Assembly (NCBI RefSeq): GCF_018446385.1
Contig: NC_056005.1
Coordinates: 95,384,984-95,448,983 of the forward strand
DNA: 64,000 bases
Direction: 5' to 3'
DNA from: Zingiber officinale
Taxonomy: Eukaryota > Streptophyta > Magnoliopsida > Zingiberales > Zingiberaceae
Shown here: positions 33,587-44,900 of the stretch, piece after piece
How positions within the stretch are numbered: the first letter of the stretch is position 1
How the letters are laid out: each line of letters starts with the position of its first letter
The notes under the pieces: model-generated
The model's database searches: none
What the model was told of the DNA's origin: nothing
The model's input: the letters and a program-made list of their open reading frames with translations, nothing else
Position numbers and translations under genes: made by a program

Positions 33587-34432
33587 TTGATTTCATACAA
33601 ATTGGTGAATTGTGCGTGAAAATTATAAACTTTACATAATAAATTAATTTCACACATAATATTTTTTCCCTATTTTTTTTAATTCATGATTTCGAAATAG
33701 AAAAAAAAAATAGTTACCAAATTTACACGTCACCAAATTAATTATTTATTGCCAAGGTTCATTTTTTGATGTATATTTAGAGGGAAATATAATTAATTAA
33801 AAGGTAGATAAACATAACGAACGCATACATGAAGATAGTTTATTACACAATAGCCATGCTAAATACATCATTTAAAGCCGACATAGTCCTCCAAATCTGC
33901 AGAATAATGAAAACAGGCATGAAGATAAAACAACAAACAGGAGATAATACTAAGAAACCATTTCAAATCAAGAAATAAGTGAGGGTAATTTTATCTGAAT
34001 TTGATAGAGAATTTGATATTAGGCCTAAATAAAGAAGGATATTGAGAGATTACTGATATCATGATATTATTTCTAATATGATTTTATGAAATGATGATAT
34101 TTAGATGAAAAGAAAAAAAATTATTAATAAAGAAGATATTTAAACTTTAGTGGGAAATAATCTATAAAACACTTAATTTCTGTAATTAACAAAAATAAGT
34201 GGACCCAAACGTAAATGAACTTTTGTAAAAGCGAGCCAAAATGTATAAAAAAACATAATAAGTAAGCAAGCCAAGTGGGCCACCACCCTGTGGCCCACGC
34301 GCTTCCGCGCCGAGCTGTCCAATCAGCATGTGGTGGCCCACACCGGCATCCGATGCGGAGCACCGAACCCCCCGGGCCCCACTCTCCCTCAGCCCCCCTT
34401 CCATTCTAATTTTTTTAAATAAATATTTATAT
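33587..34432. other. Intergenic between convergent kinase and LAZY-family genes
   Basis: AT-rich 3' flanks of two convergent genes. A short GC-rich block (about 34270-34400, GGCCCACGCGCTTCCGCGCC) lies next to the LAZY stop codon and is probably its 3' UTR or downstream sequence. No gene or clear repeat seen. Confidence 0.45.
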
Positions 34433-35455
34433 TTACCAGTAGACCAAGCCGGTCTTGATGACGTCATCATCCTTATTCATATTCTTTATAGCCGCTGCTG
34501 GTGTCTCCGCTGACGTAATGCTCTCCGGGTGAATCTTCTTCTTCAGCATTCTCGTCATCAGCTACCCATAAATAAATAATTCGCCCAAAATTAATCAAAA
34601 ATAATACCAAAATTAATCCCCAAAAAATAATCTGAAATTCAATCATTTATAGACATGCATACTTTATGTAGCTTGTTGTTGCTGTCTCTGTTGATGTTGC
34701 TACTGTTGTTTTTGCCATTAGTGCAAGATTTGATAGTATCTTTCATCTTTTTCTTCTTCTCCATCTTGTTCGACTGCTTGTTGCTATCGTTACTAGTGTT
34801 CTTGATGCCTTTGTCGACATTGGCATCCTCCCTCGTCGCCGGATCGGCGGCGAAGAGATCGGCCAGCGTGGTCCTCACTCTCTCCCGGCTTTCCTTATCC
34901 TCCTTCAGGAGAGGCAAGTCCTCTTGCAGTTGCTTTGTTTCTATTTCTACAATTATCTCTTGTTTCTCGAGTGTGATAGTTGCCTTATCTTCTTCTTTTT
35001 CTTCTTCTACCACAATTAGTGGTGATTTTTCTTCTTCTTCTTTTTCTTCTTCTTCAAAAGTTAGGCTTGGAAGGAAGGGGTCTCGGTATTGGCCGAGTGT
35101 GCCAATGGTGAGAATGCCGCCAAGCATGTCATGGAGAAGCAAAGCTTCCTTCTCCTCAGCCACCATTTCAATCCTCTCTTCGGCCTCTTGACCTAAACAT
35201 CGACCGATCTAGATAAGTTAGCATCATCGCTAGAGCAAACAAAGTTGAAGGACGATCGATTGATCGAGAAACTAACCTTTCTTTTGGTGGACTTGGGAGT
35301 ATTTGATGCCCGTTGGTTGCAACTTACGGTGCATCCAGTCGAGGAAGATCTGTTCATTCACGTGTTTTGCATATCAAAATGGGAGAGATTGTTAATAATT
35401 TTTTTTAAAAAAAATAATTTATGAATTAAGAGAAAGGATTGTTAATTACCTTCAT
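34433..35455 (-). CDS. LAZY/IGT-family gravitropism protein
   Basis: Exons on the minus strand: 35450-35455 (ATG AAG only), 35277-35349, 34663-35192 and 34433-34561; all GT-AG and in phase, 245 aa. The two-codon first exon yields MKIFLDWMHRKLQPTG, the family's N-terminal block. Residues ~48-58 read GGILTIGTLG, the IGT signature. The C-terminus KLHKLMTRMLKKKIHPES is the conserved basic tail that binds RLD partners in known LAZY proteins. Between them lie Glu-rich tracts and an Asn/Ser/Lys-rich linker. LAZY proteins link statolith position to auxin flow and so set shoot or root angle. Length is close to DRO1-type members, but the TIGTLG form recalls LAZY1. I therefore leave the symbol blank. 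Confidence 0.88.
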
Positions 35456-37317
35456 TGGTGAGGATGGAGGAAGAGGAAGCGATAGCTAGCTAGGAGTGTT
35501 GTTGAGATTGTGCTTGAGTCTTGGAGGGGGTCCAAAGTTGTAGGGGGCTCTTTAAAGGAGAATGTGGCTGGGTAGGCGGCGAAATATGATTCGATCAGTT
35601 AATCATTGAGTTGATCACTTTTTCTAGTCTTTGATCAAGTGATAGTTTAGGAACAATGAAGTTAAATCTCTCGCATGAGAATTAAAAGGAAGGAGATCAT
35701 CAAAACAGAATAGTCAAATAATCATAGTTAGACTATTAAATCACAATAGAGTAAGGCAAATTATATATATATATATATATATAATAATTTATAAGGTTTT
35801 ATTTCACTTCGTTTATAATGCAACTTTTGAGAGCCATCGTACATTGTACTTTGTCCAGCCCCAAAATAAAATAAAAAATAATTAAAATAAATAAAATAAT
35901 GGTGAATTATTAGTGTGTTGGAAAGTACATAAAAAAGTAATGGTATGGAGTGAATGGAGGAGGCAATTAGGGTTGGGGGGGTCCATGGGAAGGGTGGCCC
36001 CTACCCTTTTGGTTGGCTCCGGTTTGGCTCGATTGAACCGGCAAGATTCGATTTCGATATATGGCGAGATGACTGATCAGGTGCTGGAGCCATGTGATTA
36101 GGTAGGTCCGACTCTAACTCAAACTCCTACCTCAACCTCATCTAATTCGATATTTCATAAATTACTTGAAAATGACCCGGCCAAAAATATTCTTGTATAA
36201 AGTTCTTCAACACATTGTTGGAGTGTAAAGTTCAAAAATCTAGTTCAACTGTCCTGTTCCTCAGGCGTGTATAGTCGATTCAAAACTGAACCAATTGAGC
36301 GTCGACATGGAAATTAAAGAAAGTTTTTTTTCCCACATGGATACACTACTACAAATGCACTTAGGTCTTAGATCCATGATACTTGTGTGGATTCACAGGT
36401 CCAATCTGGTTAGCTGAAGCCATGGCATTTAGCAGAATTAGGGCAAAGGAGTGTTGCAAGGCACAGGTGACCATTGCACTCACCTGCTGATCAGTCGTCC
36501 AATTATGGAAAGAAAGAAAGAAAGAAAACCTAAAGTGAGATATCGAAATAATGAAGAAAGGAGAGGGTTTGGACGTACGTGCATGGATCATGCAGGGCCT
36601 CAGTATAAATATCAATAATTGAAGGTGGCTACATGCATGCATGTACACGTATACGTTGGATGTACGTGCGTGGCTCATGCAGTGAGTAGGGAGTGGTTCA
36701 GACAGTATATATGCACCTCTCCTCTGGACTCTGCTACGTGGCACGAGCATGCATGTGCGTGTGAATATGTATGAGAAATTTTAGATTCAGTCCCCAATTA
36801 AAATTTAAATTTTATATGTAGTCCTTATGTAAAAATTTTTATTTTCGTTTCCTAATTAAATATAATAGATATTAATTTATCTAATTATTCCTCATAATTT
36901 TAGTTTAAAAAGTTCATAAAAGGAGTATAATTTTACTTAAATTTAGTACATTAAACTAAATCTAGTATGTTTTATAATATTTTTTCATCTCATTTGGATG
37001 AAAAATATACTAGATTCTCATTGAATAGTATTTAATTAGATAGAAAATATACTAAATTTTATTTAAATGATGCTGAATTTAGAAAAAATTATATTAACAG
37101 TAATAAAGTCGGGCTCAATTTACTAGAAAATATACTCATGTTCTAATTTAAAATACTGAATTTAACAGAAATTATACTTATTTTTAGATTTTTTAACCTA
37201 TTTTTTAGGACAATTTTGATAGAAAATATACTTGATTTTAGTTTAAAGTGCTAAAAGAAATTTTACTCATTTTTAGACTTTTTGTACATAAAAAATATAA
37301 GGGGCAATTAGGTAACG
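35456..37317. other. LAZY-family upstream region and intergenic DNA
   Basis: 5' leader and promoter of the LAZY gene (to ~36 kb), with a TA microsatellite at 35762-35782. Around 36570-36700 two copies of GGA(C/T)GTACGTGC(A/G)TGG(A/C)TCATGCAG occur; the same phrase is in the duplicated segments at about 40491 and 57105. After 36780 the DNA is very AT-rich. The 129-residue open frame at 36361-36750 (minus) has no recognisable domain. Confidence 0.45.
35762..35782. repeat. TA dinucleotide microsatellite
   Basis: About ten TA repeats followed by an AT-rich tail. Another short TA run is at about 38552-38570. Confidence 0.9.
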
Positions 37318-37434
37318 ATATTTGCATGAGGGAATTAAGGAAACAAAACTTGGCATGCAGGGAGTAGAAATAAAATTTTATTTCTACTCTCTGTATGTAA
37401 AGTTTTGTTTGTTTAACTCCCTCATACAAATATT
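37318..37434. repeat. Near-perfect hairpin, 58-bp arms without loop
   Basis: ATATTTGCATGAGGGAATTA ... GAGTAGAAATAAAA is followed at once by its inverse (TTTTATTTCTACTC ... AACTCCCTCATACAAATAT), with only a few mismatches. It lies just left of a hAT MITE target duplication. Could be a foldback element or a microRNA-like or hairpin siRNA source. Confidence 0.8.
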
Positions 37435-37463
37435 ATTACACACACAAGGGTGATACATTGCTC

Positions 37464-38366
37464 CAGGCCCGGCTCAAGGCATAGGCCATTAAGGCCTATG
37501 CCTAGGGGCCCAATTTTATTGGGGTCCATTGATTAATTAATTTAAGATATTGAAATAATTAAATTAGCATCATTAATTAATATTAATTAATTATAAATAT
37601 CTTGCTAATTCATTAATGACACATTGTCAATTAATTCATTATTGATTCAACTTCCTATTTATATCTTGTACTTATCTTTATTTCCTCATTAATTACCTAT
37701 CATAATTTTATATGAGATTTTATTCTGTCTTAGATATAATTCATTTTTAAATTGACATATTTCTTTCTTTTTTTATTATTACTCCGATTCCCATTTTATT
37801 TTGCAATTAGTAATACTATTCTTATAAAACCTAATGAATTCTTTTCTCCTCAATATTTTTTAAAAATCCTAATAGTTCTCTTATCAGTGCATTGTGTCAT
37901 TTTCTTTTTTCATCAGCGATTTTACATGTTTCTCCTTCCTCACCGATGATACTCGCAGAGAACGTCCTTCTCTTCCTTTGACCTTTGCCGATAATATTTC
38001 TTCCTCGCTCTTTTTTTTTTTCTCGATAATAATATGAATTAGAGATTTTTTTATCATAAAAAACAAAGTAAAATGCATTTGTAAAAATAAATTTTTTAAA
38101 ATAAAAATTAATAAAGTCTATTTGACATTCTAACTAAAAAGATTAAATAATTTAATAATTTTATTAATAAAAAATAAAATTATTATCAAAATACCCGTCA
38201 ATATTTAATTTTTTTTAATAACTAATTTTAAAAATATTTTTTTTTAAATTATTATTTTAGGTCCCAAATCTAAATGAAAAATGTTAAAGAAAATTAAAAT
38301 TTTATTAAAAAAAATTGTTTTTTAATTTTTTTGCCTAGGGCCTCAAGGAATCTTGAGATGACCCTG
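37464..38366. mobile_element. Non-autonomous hAT element, exact 8-bp target duplication CATTGCTC
   Basis: CATTGCTC lies at 37456-37463 and 38367-38374. The ends are CAGGCCCGGCTCAAGGCATA and, inverted, CAGGGTCATCTCAAGATTCC, both of the plant hAT type CAGGGCCGG. The 903-bp interior is AT-rich with no transposase. Confidence 0.9.
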
Positions 38367-38374
38367 CATTGCTC

Positions 38375-39276
38375 ACCCCATATGTATGCCCTCGCACGTC
38401 ACCGAGAAGGGCGTGCCAATGTGCCGTCAGTGATCAATAATGTCACATGGTTATCCCTTATTAGTCATGCATATATGTGGGGTGTGTAGCTAGGGACGAA
38501 CCTATAAATTTTATCAAGAGGATCACAAAGAGTCCGTTATCACAAAAATTTTATATATATATATATATATAGTTATCATGATTATATTAAGTTTTGTCAT
38601 TTTGTACATGTATTTTTTATTTATTTATTTTTTTTTTTGCTTTGCCAATGATGAGAACGTGAGTATGATTTTTTTTCTATTGTTATCCTATTTTATTGTT
38701 CTTATTTCCTCAATTTTATTTCTTTTGTAAGGGTTGCTCTCTCCATCGACATTTAAAGTAATTTGACATACTTTTATCTTTCTTTATTTTTTTAAATAAG
38801 TTTGAATATATTTATTGTTTTAGCTAAATAAATAGTAAACTTATTATTGACTTGAGGTATATTATTATATCTAATCTAATAATAATACTTTGTTTAATAT
38901 AGTAAAATTTATACTTATCTGGATTAGGTTATGAATATAAAAATTTAATTAATAATTTTACATCTAAAGAAATGAGAAAATTCAATTTTATAAAAAATAA
39001 TATTTTAATTTGTTAAAAAAATTCCATCCATATTTTTATCCCAAGTCTCAATGAAAAAAGGTGAGATTTTTTTTTAAAAAAGTCTAATTTTTTTTTTACT
39101 GCCTAGGACAAATAGACGTGAATTGCCTGCTATAAACTATATTATTGTAATATTATATTATTTTATATCAAAATATTTAGGAATTAACCCCGAATACCTT
39201 AATGGAGCCACCGCTCTGTGTAGCGGGGTGAGCAGCTAGAGTATCTGTCCCCTTTCTTTATAGAGAGAAAGGTTTG
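38375..39276. other. AT-rich intergenic DNA, possibly an older degraded hAT-like element
   Basis: AGGGACGAACCTATAAATTT at about 38495 and, inverted, GGCAATTCACGTCTATTTGT near 39130 recall worn hAT ends, but no target duplication was found. Otherwise poly-A/T-rich with no gene. Confidence 0.35.
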
Positions 39277-39284
39277 ATCTATTG

Positions 39285-39727
39285 TAGGAATGACATTAGG
39301 GTGGAATAAGGACGGATTTGTTATCCTCATTTCTGTCCCTGAATTTTATCCCCGCTTCATCTCCATCCCTATATCTATTTTTTTGGGTATGAGGAATTCC
39401 TGAATTCGAACCATCGGGATCAAATCCCCATCTCCGACCCCATACTCGCTTTCATCCCTAAATTAATTTAATAATAATATTATTTTATTATTAATATTAA
39501 TATTAGTATTAATAATAGTTTTATTATTAATATTTTTAAAAAATATTATATTATTATTATTTTCAAGGAGGGTTCGGAGATGAGGACAATATCTTCATAC
39601 TCATCCTGAACTAGTCCCATCTCTGAAAAAATCTCCAAACCCATCCTTGAATAAATCGAGGATCTTTGTCCTCATTTCGAATTTTCTCCACGGGATCCCG
39701 AATCCGTGAGGAAAATTATCATCTCTA
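39285..39727. mobile_element. Degraded hAT-type MITE, 7-of-8 target duplication ATCTATTG/ATCCATTG
   Basis: Same family as 22290-22939 in inverted orientation: GGATCCCG...GAAAATTATCATCTCTA mirrors TAGGGATGGCAATTTTCCCC. Many C-to-T type changes give it an aged look. Target repeats at 39277-39284 and 39728-39735. Confidence 0.75.
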
Positions 39728-39774
39728 ATCCATTGCACTTCCTCTTATATATGCTTAAGGGCAAGTGAATCATT

Positions 39775-40010
39775 TGACCCCACGGGTCATCCGAGTTGGT
39801 ATGTGACTGGTGTTGCTATAATGAGGTAGCAGGGTCGATCCTCAGAGCAGCTAAGGAATAAATCCTCTATCCCCGTATTACACCATGTCCATCACATGCT
39901 CGCTCAGATGTTGTGATTTATCTTCTTCGTGATGACCTTGGGTCGGATACGATGGAGACATTAGGGGCAAGCGTTTTATTTATTTTTTTTGTCACAATTA
40001 AGGACGAGTA
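39775..40010 (+). mobile_element. Possible SINE (tRNA-type promoter boxes)
   Basis: GAGTTGGTATGTGACTGG resembles an A box and GCAGGGTCGATCCTC a B box, about 30 bases apart, followed by CAGAGCAGCTAAGG and a T-rich end near 40000. A second partial B-box-like AAAGGTTTGATC sits at 39270, at the edge of the MITE. Weak; needs family comparison. Confidence 0.35.
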
Positions 40011-40250
40011 AATCAGCCTTTTGCCACTCGAGTATAACGGTCTATATAACAATGTTGATTGATATAGCTACGTGGACATTTATCCTCAGATACACGTGGG
40101 CGTGTAAAAGGGTGGGTAACGAATTAATAGGAATATTGAGATGAGTAAATCATCTTTTTATCACTTAAATAGCCGTGTAACAATGTTGATTGATATTTAC
40201 TACGTAGATAGTTGTCCTAATATACACGTAGGCATGTAGAAGCAGTTAGG

Positions 40251-40440
40251 ATCTTCTATTCCTAAATTTTTCTATCCCATATTTTTATCGATCAGACGGA
40301 TCAAATACATTTCAATAATACATTACACATCATGAAGATACTATACACATTTAAAGGATATAATATATTTTTGAGATGTAATTTAATCTATTCGATCGAT
40401 AAAAAAATATGGGGAAAAAAAAAAAATTGAGGACAGAGTA
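40251..40440. mobile_element. Short MITE with ~45-60-bp inverted repeats
   Basis: TCTATCCCATATTTTTATCGATCAGA at the left pairs with the inverse of TCGATCGATAAAAAAATATGGGGAAA at the right, extended by CCTAAATTT/AATTGAGGAC. It is absent from the related duplicated segment near 57050, which supports an insertion. Target duplication unclear. Confidence 0.55.
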
Positions 40441-40464
40441 TCAGAACTGATGTAGAAAGGTAGG

Positions 40465-41070
40465 CAACGGATCAATTCTGATATATCGTGGACGTACGTG
40501 CATGGCATGGCTAATGCAGGGAGCTCGAATGCGTGCATGCAAAATAAGTAAATAAAAAATAATTAAATTTGTAATTTTCGTATAATTAATTAATTGAATC
40601 AATTAGTTGATATTTTCGGTAGCGAGTCCAGAGGAGAAGAATCGGTTTGGAGTAATGCAGAGGAGCCACGTATGATTGGAAGAAGATTCAGGGGGGATGA
40701 ATCTGATTTAATTTTATTTTAAATTTATAATAATGTATTTTTTAAGAAGGTTAAATTTAAATGCAAGTGATAAAAAAATAATGTATTAAATTAAATTTTT
40801 TAAAAAGTTTAAGCATCTTAATTTATATATATTTTTTTAAATTTAGAGAATTAAAATTTATTTATTTTTAAAATGGCGCACCAAAGTAATTTTTTATTTT
40901 TTTTAAAAATTTTGTTTCACTTTTTTTAAATTCTTGTAATTAGCTATTTAAAAGATATAAAATTTAAAAATAAAAATAGTTTTTATTTAATATTTTTTTA
41001 TTTTTTTATTAAGATTCTAAATTGAAAATAAAAATATGGATTTATTTAGAGTACTTACCATGAAAGTAAT
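40465..41070. repeat. Duplicated segment, copy A left part (disrupted by the 10.6-kb LTR element)
   Basis: From CAACGGATCAATTCTGATAT to CATGAAAGTAAT this matches 57069-57687 at roughly nine bases in ten. The match resumes at 51626 after the LTR element. Non-coding, AT-rich. Confidence 0.9.
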
Positions 41071-41909
41071 TGATCCGGTGATTAGAACAGGGGATCCCCA
41101 TTCTGAGATGTCAATGTCACGCGGGAGTCAAAAGGCCAGGTGGCCGACCGGAGAAGGATGAGCCGACCTCCCGGCCGGCCGACCGATGAACAGCCGATGG
41201 CAAAAGTCGCCCCGACAGAAGTCGGGGTTCCGACGCTCAATATAACAGTAGCAAAGAGCCGAGCGGAAGGCCTAAGAGAAGGTGATATACTGCTAAACAG
41301 TCCCTACATAGCACCCTACTGAAAATATCCCTAGCATATTGAGGCCAAGGGCTGGCCGGACGGACGTGATGTGAGTGTCGTCCGGCCGGCGCGTAAGTTG
41401 AGGGCTGGCCGGACGGACTCCCCGTCCGGCCGGCCTGCCGGGCGCCCCGGCCTGTGGTAGGTAAATAAGGACAAGAACATCTTATGACAGCTGTCAAGTC
41501 CTATGGCTAGGCCATACTCCAAGTCTGACAACGAGGTGTTCTGTTGTCCTATCGAAGACATGCGTGGACTGCAGCAGTATGGCGTCAGGTAAGCTTTCTG
41601 ACAGACACATACCGAGGTATGGGCTACGGACACGTAGGCGCCTCGGTGGACGTGTAGGAGCTCTTTCACCGCTCTATATAAAGAGCCTCATACTTCGCCG
41701 GAGGTACGCCATATACAACTTTGGAGCCACTTTCCTCACTGCTTGCTTGCCTGACTTGAGCGTTGGAGGGTCGCCGCCGGGAACCCCTTCCCGGCCCGAC
41801 TTCTGTGCAGGTTCGCCGGAGTTTCGTACGACTAGCCGGAGATCTACATCAGCGACTCGGAGAGTGCCACGCGCCCAGCGTCCGTTGATTCAGCATTCGG
41901 ACAGGATCA
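41071..41909 (+). repeat. 5' LTR of the Tat-lineage element
   Basis: Starts TGATCCGG and ends GGATCA (inverted TGATCC/GGATCA termini). Same length as 50787-51625. TATA box TATATAAA at 41675-41682 with a downstream leader. Confidence 0.95.
41675..41682 (+). promoter_or_regulatory. TATA box of the 5' LTR
   Basis: TATATAAA, about 230 bases before the LTR end; conserved at 51391-51398 in the 3' LTR and positioned as in the 7141 element. Confidence 0.65.
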
Positions 41910-41912
41910 ATT

Positions 41913-41930
41913 TGGCGCCGTCTGTGGGAA
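41913..41930 (+). other. Primer binding site (tRNA)
   Basis: TGGCGCCGTCTGTGGGAA, three bases after the 5' LTR; identical to 7792-7809. Confidence 0.8.
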
Positions 41931-41954
41931 CACTCCTGCATCCGAACGGAAACA

Positions 41955-44900
41955 ATGGACGAGGCTGGGCGACAACACACGGTGACGCTTTCCACGGAGG
42001 AACTCGACGCTCTGATCGAGTTGAGGGCCGCCAAGCTCGTGGAGCAAAAACAGAAGGCAGCAGTCGAGCGGCCAGAGCAGTAAGCAACGTCAGCGTCTGG
42101 CGGTCGAGCGGAAACATCACCTGCCACCGTTGCATTTCATCGGGCTCTATTCCGTACCCCCGAAGCCGAGCGAGATGATAGAAAAGGAAAAGCCCCTCGA
42201 GCGGACTCATCGCCCGAGCGGATTAATCGCCAATTTTCAGAGGCTATTCTACGAGACCCTCTGCCCAAGCACTACGCGTCTCCGACGATCGGTGAATACA
42301 ATGGAACCACCGATCCGGATGATCATTTGGGCAAGTTTGATAACACGGCAACCCTGCATCAATACACAGATGGGGTGAAGTGTCGGGTTTTCCTCACCAC
42401 CCTATCTGGATCGGCTCAACGTTGGTTTCGGAGGTTGTCGGACGGATCCATCACAAGCTTCAAGGACTTCCGAACGGCCTTCCTCCATCATTTTGCAAGC
42501 AGTCGGCGCTATCAAAAAACCAGCGTTAGTCTGTTCACCATCAAACAAGAAGCCCGTGAATCGCTCCGAGCTTACATCCAGCGGTTCAACAAAGTGGCCA
42601 TGGATATTCCAACGGCCACCTCGGAGACCATGATGAATGCCTTCACACAAGGCCTAGTGGATGGGGATTTCTTCCGATCGCTCATCCGAAAGCCGCCCTG
42701 AGACTACGACCACATGCTACACCGGGCCAACGAATACATCAACGTGGAGGAAGCGCAAGCGGCCAGAAAAAAAGAAACTCCAACCGAGCGGGCTCCTCTT
42801 GCTGAGCGGAAACAGCACGCCGCTCAGAGGTAGCTGCCGCCCGGCCCAAGCCAAAGAAGAAATGGACCCCGATGTTCTGCTCCTTCCACCGGACGGATAC
42901 GCACAACACAAGGGATTGTCGAAGTCTTCCCTTCGTGGCTCATCCCGTGCCCCGGAATGGCGGCCGACGGTCTCCCTCAGTCGACAGGCGACAGAGAAAT
43001 AATGAAGCCGATCGGACGCGAGCTGATAGGCGACAGCAACAGACTCCCGATCGGCATCGTTCTCCAAGGCAGGGGAATCGCCGAACGTCAAGAGAACGGT
43101 CCCGACCGTCCTCTTGGGAAGAAGAAAATAGAAGCAATACTTCCCACAGCGAGATCAACATCATAGCTGGTGGGCCGACCGGAGGAGACTCCAATCGAGC
43201 CAGAAAGGAAAGCGTCCGACAGCTCCAGATCCATGCAGTAGGCTGCAGCAGAGAGCGGGCGAGTGGACCCGAAATCAGTTTCGGGCCCGGGGACTTGGAA
43301 GGAGTTGAAGTGCCCCACGACAACGCTCTACTCATCAAAGCGGTAATAGCCAACTATACTATTCACCGTGTATTTATTGACACAGGAAGCTCGGTGAACA
43401 TCATATTTAAGAAGGCGTTCGATCAACTACAAATTGACCGAGCCGAGCTGCTGCCCATGACAACCCCGCTCTACGAGTTTACGGGCAATGAAGTCCTGCC
43501 GGTCGGGCAAATCCGGCTGGCTATCTCGCTGGGAGAGGAGTCGCTCAGGAGGACGCGGACAGCAAAGTTCGTGGTGGTCGACTCTCCCTCATCGTACAAC
43601 GTCATTTTGGGACGACCCGCGCTCAGCGAGTTCCGGGCGGCCGTCTCTACCTTCCACCAGAAGATCAAGTTCCCCGTCGAAGACAAAGTGGGAGAGGTAC
43701 GGGGAGACCAACTGGCAGCTCGGCGATGCTACATTGAAATGGTCCGAGCAGAAGCAAATTCCGCTCGGAAATCGCCACGGATCGAGGTGAATGCTATAAC
43801 TGAAAAGCCTCCCTCTTTAGTTTATGAAGAAAAAGAGGAAGTGCAGATACGCCCAACCCGATCGGAGGCTACAACATTCATCGCGTCCGATCTGGAGGCG
43901 AATCTGAAAGAGGAGGTGATCCGATGCCTCCGAAGAAACCATGATGTCTTCGTCTGGTCGACACATGAGCTGCCCGGAATTTCACCAAGTATAGCGCAGC
44001 ACGAGCTACATGTCCGACCGGACGCTCGGTCGGTGAAGCAGAGAAAAAGAGATTTCAGTGCCGAGCAGAATGTCATCATCCGGGCGGAGGTGGAGAAGCT
44101 TCTGGAAGCCGACCATATACGCGAGGTGCAGTTCCCGAGCTGGCTGGCGAACGTAGTATTAGTCTCCAAGTCGGGCAACAAGTGGAGAGTATGCATAGAT
44201 TTTCGGGATCTCAACAAAGCTTGCCCGAAAGACTTTTATCCTCTGCCCCGGATAGATAAGCTAGTGGACTCTACTGCCGGCTGCGAATTAATATGTATGC
44301 TCGACGCTTACCAAGGCTATCATCAAGTGCCGCTTGCCCGTGAAGATCAAGAAAAAGTCAGCTCATGACGGCCGACGACACCTATTGCTATAATGTGATG
44401 CCGTTCGGATTGAAGAATGCGGGAGCCACATATCAGCGCTTGATGAATAAAGTATTCAGAGAGCAGATCGGGCGAAATCTGGAAGTGTACGTGGACGACA
44501 TTCTCATCAAGTCCGCCCGAGCGACCGATCTCTTCAAAGACATGGAGGAAATCTTCCGAACGCTACGCAAATATGGAGTCAAGCTAAATCCCCAGAAGTG
44601 CCTGTTCGGAGCAAAAGGATAGCGTTTCTTAGGCTATATAGTGACCGAGCGGGGCATCGAAGCAAATTCCAGCAAAGTGAAAGCTCTACAAGACATGCCG
44701 CCTCCAAGAAATACAAGGGAAGTGCAACGTTTAACGGGTCGAATAACTGCTCTGTCCAGATTCATCTCCAAAACTGCCGACCGGAGCCTCCCTTTCTTCA
44801 AAATCTTGCGCAAAGCCACTAAGTTTCACTGGGATGAAGAATGCGATCGGGTGTTCGAAGATTTGAAGGCATATCTGAACTCTCTCCCGGTATTAGCCAA

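Noticed and set aside
34655-35191. 178-residue plus-strand open frame
   Set aside because: Mirror of the LAZY-family exon; Leu/Ser-rich product caused by antisense reading of Glu and Lys codons.
36361-36750. 129-residue minus-strand open frame
   Set aside because: No domain, poor coding character, contains dispersed-repeat sequence.
41237-42210. Open frames on both strands in the 5' LTR and leader of the Tat element (also 50953-51594)
   Set aside because: They repeat in both LTRs because the LTRs are copies; no known domain; LTR rather than gene.
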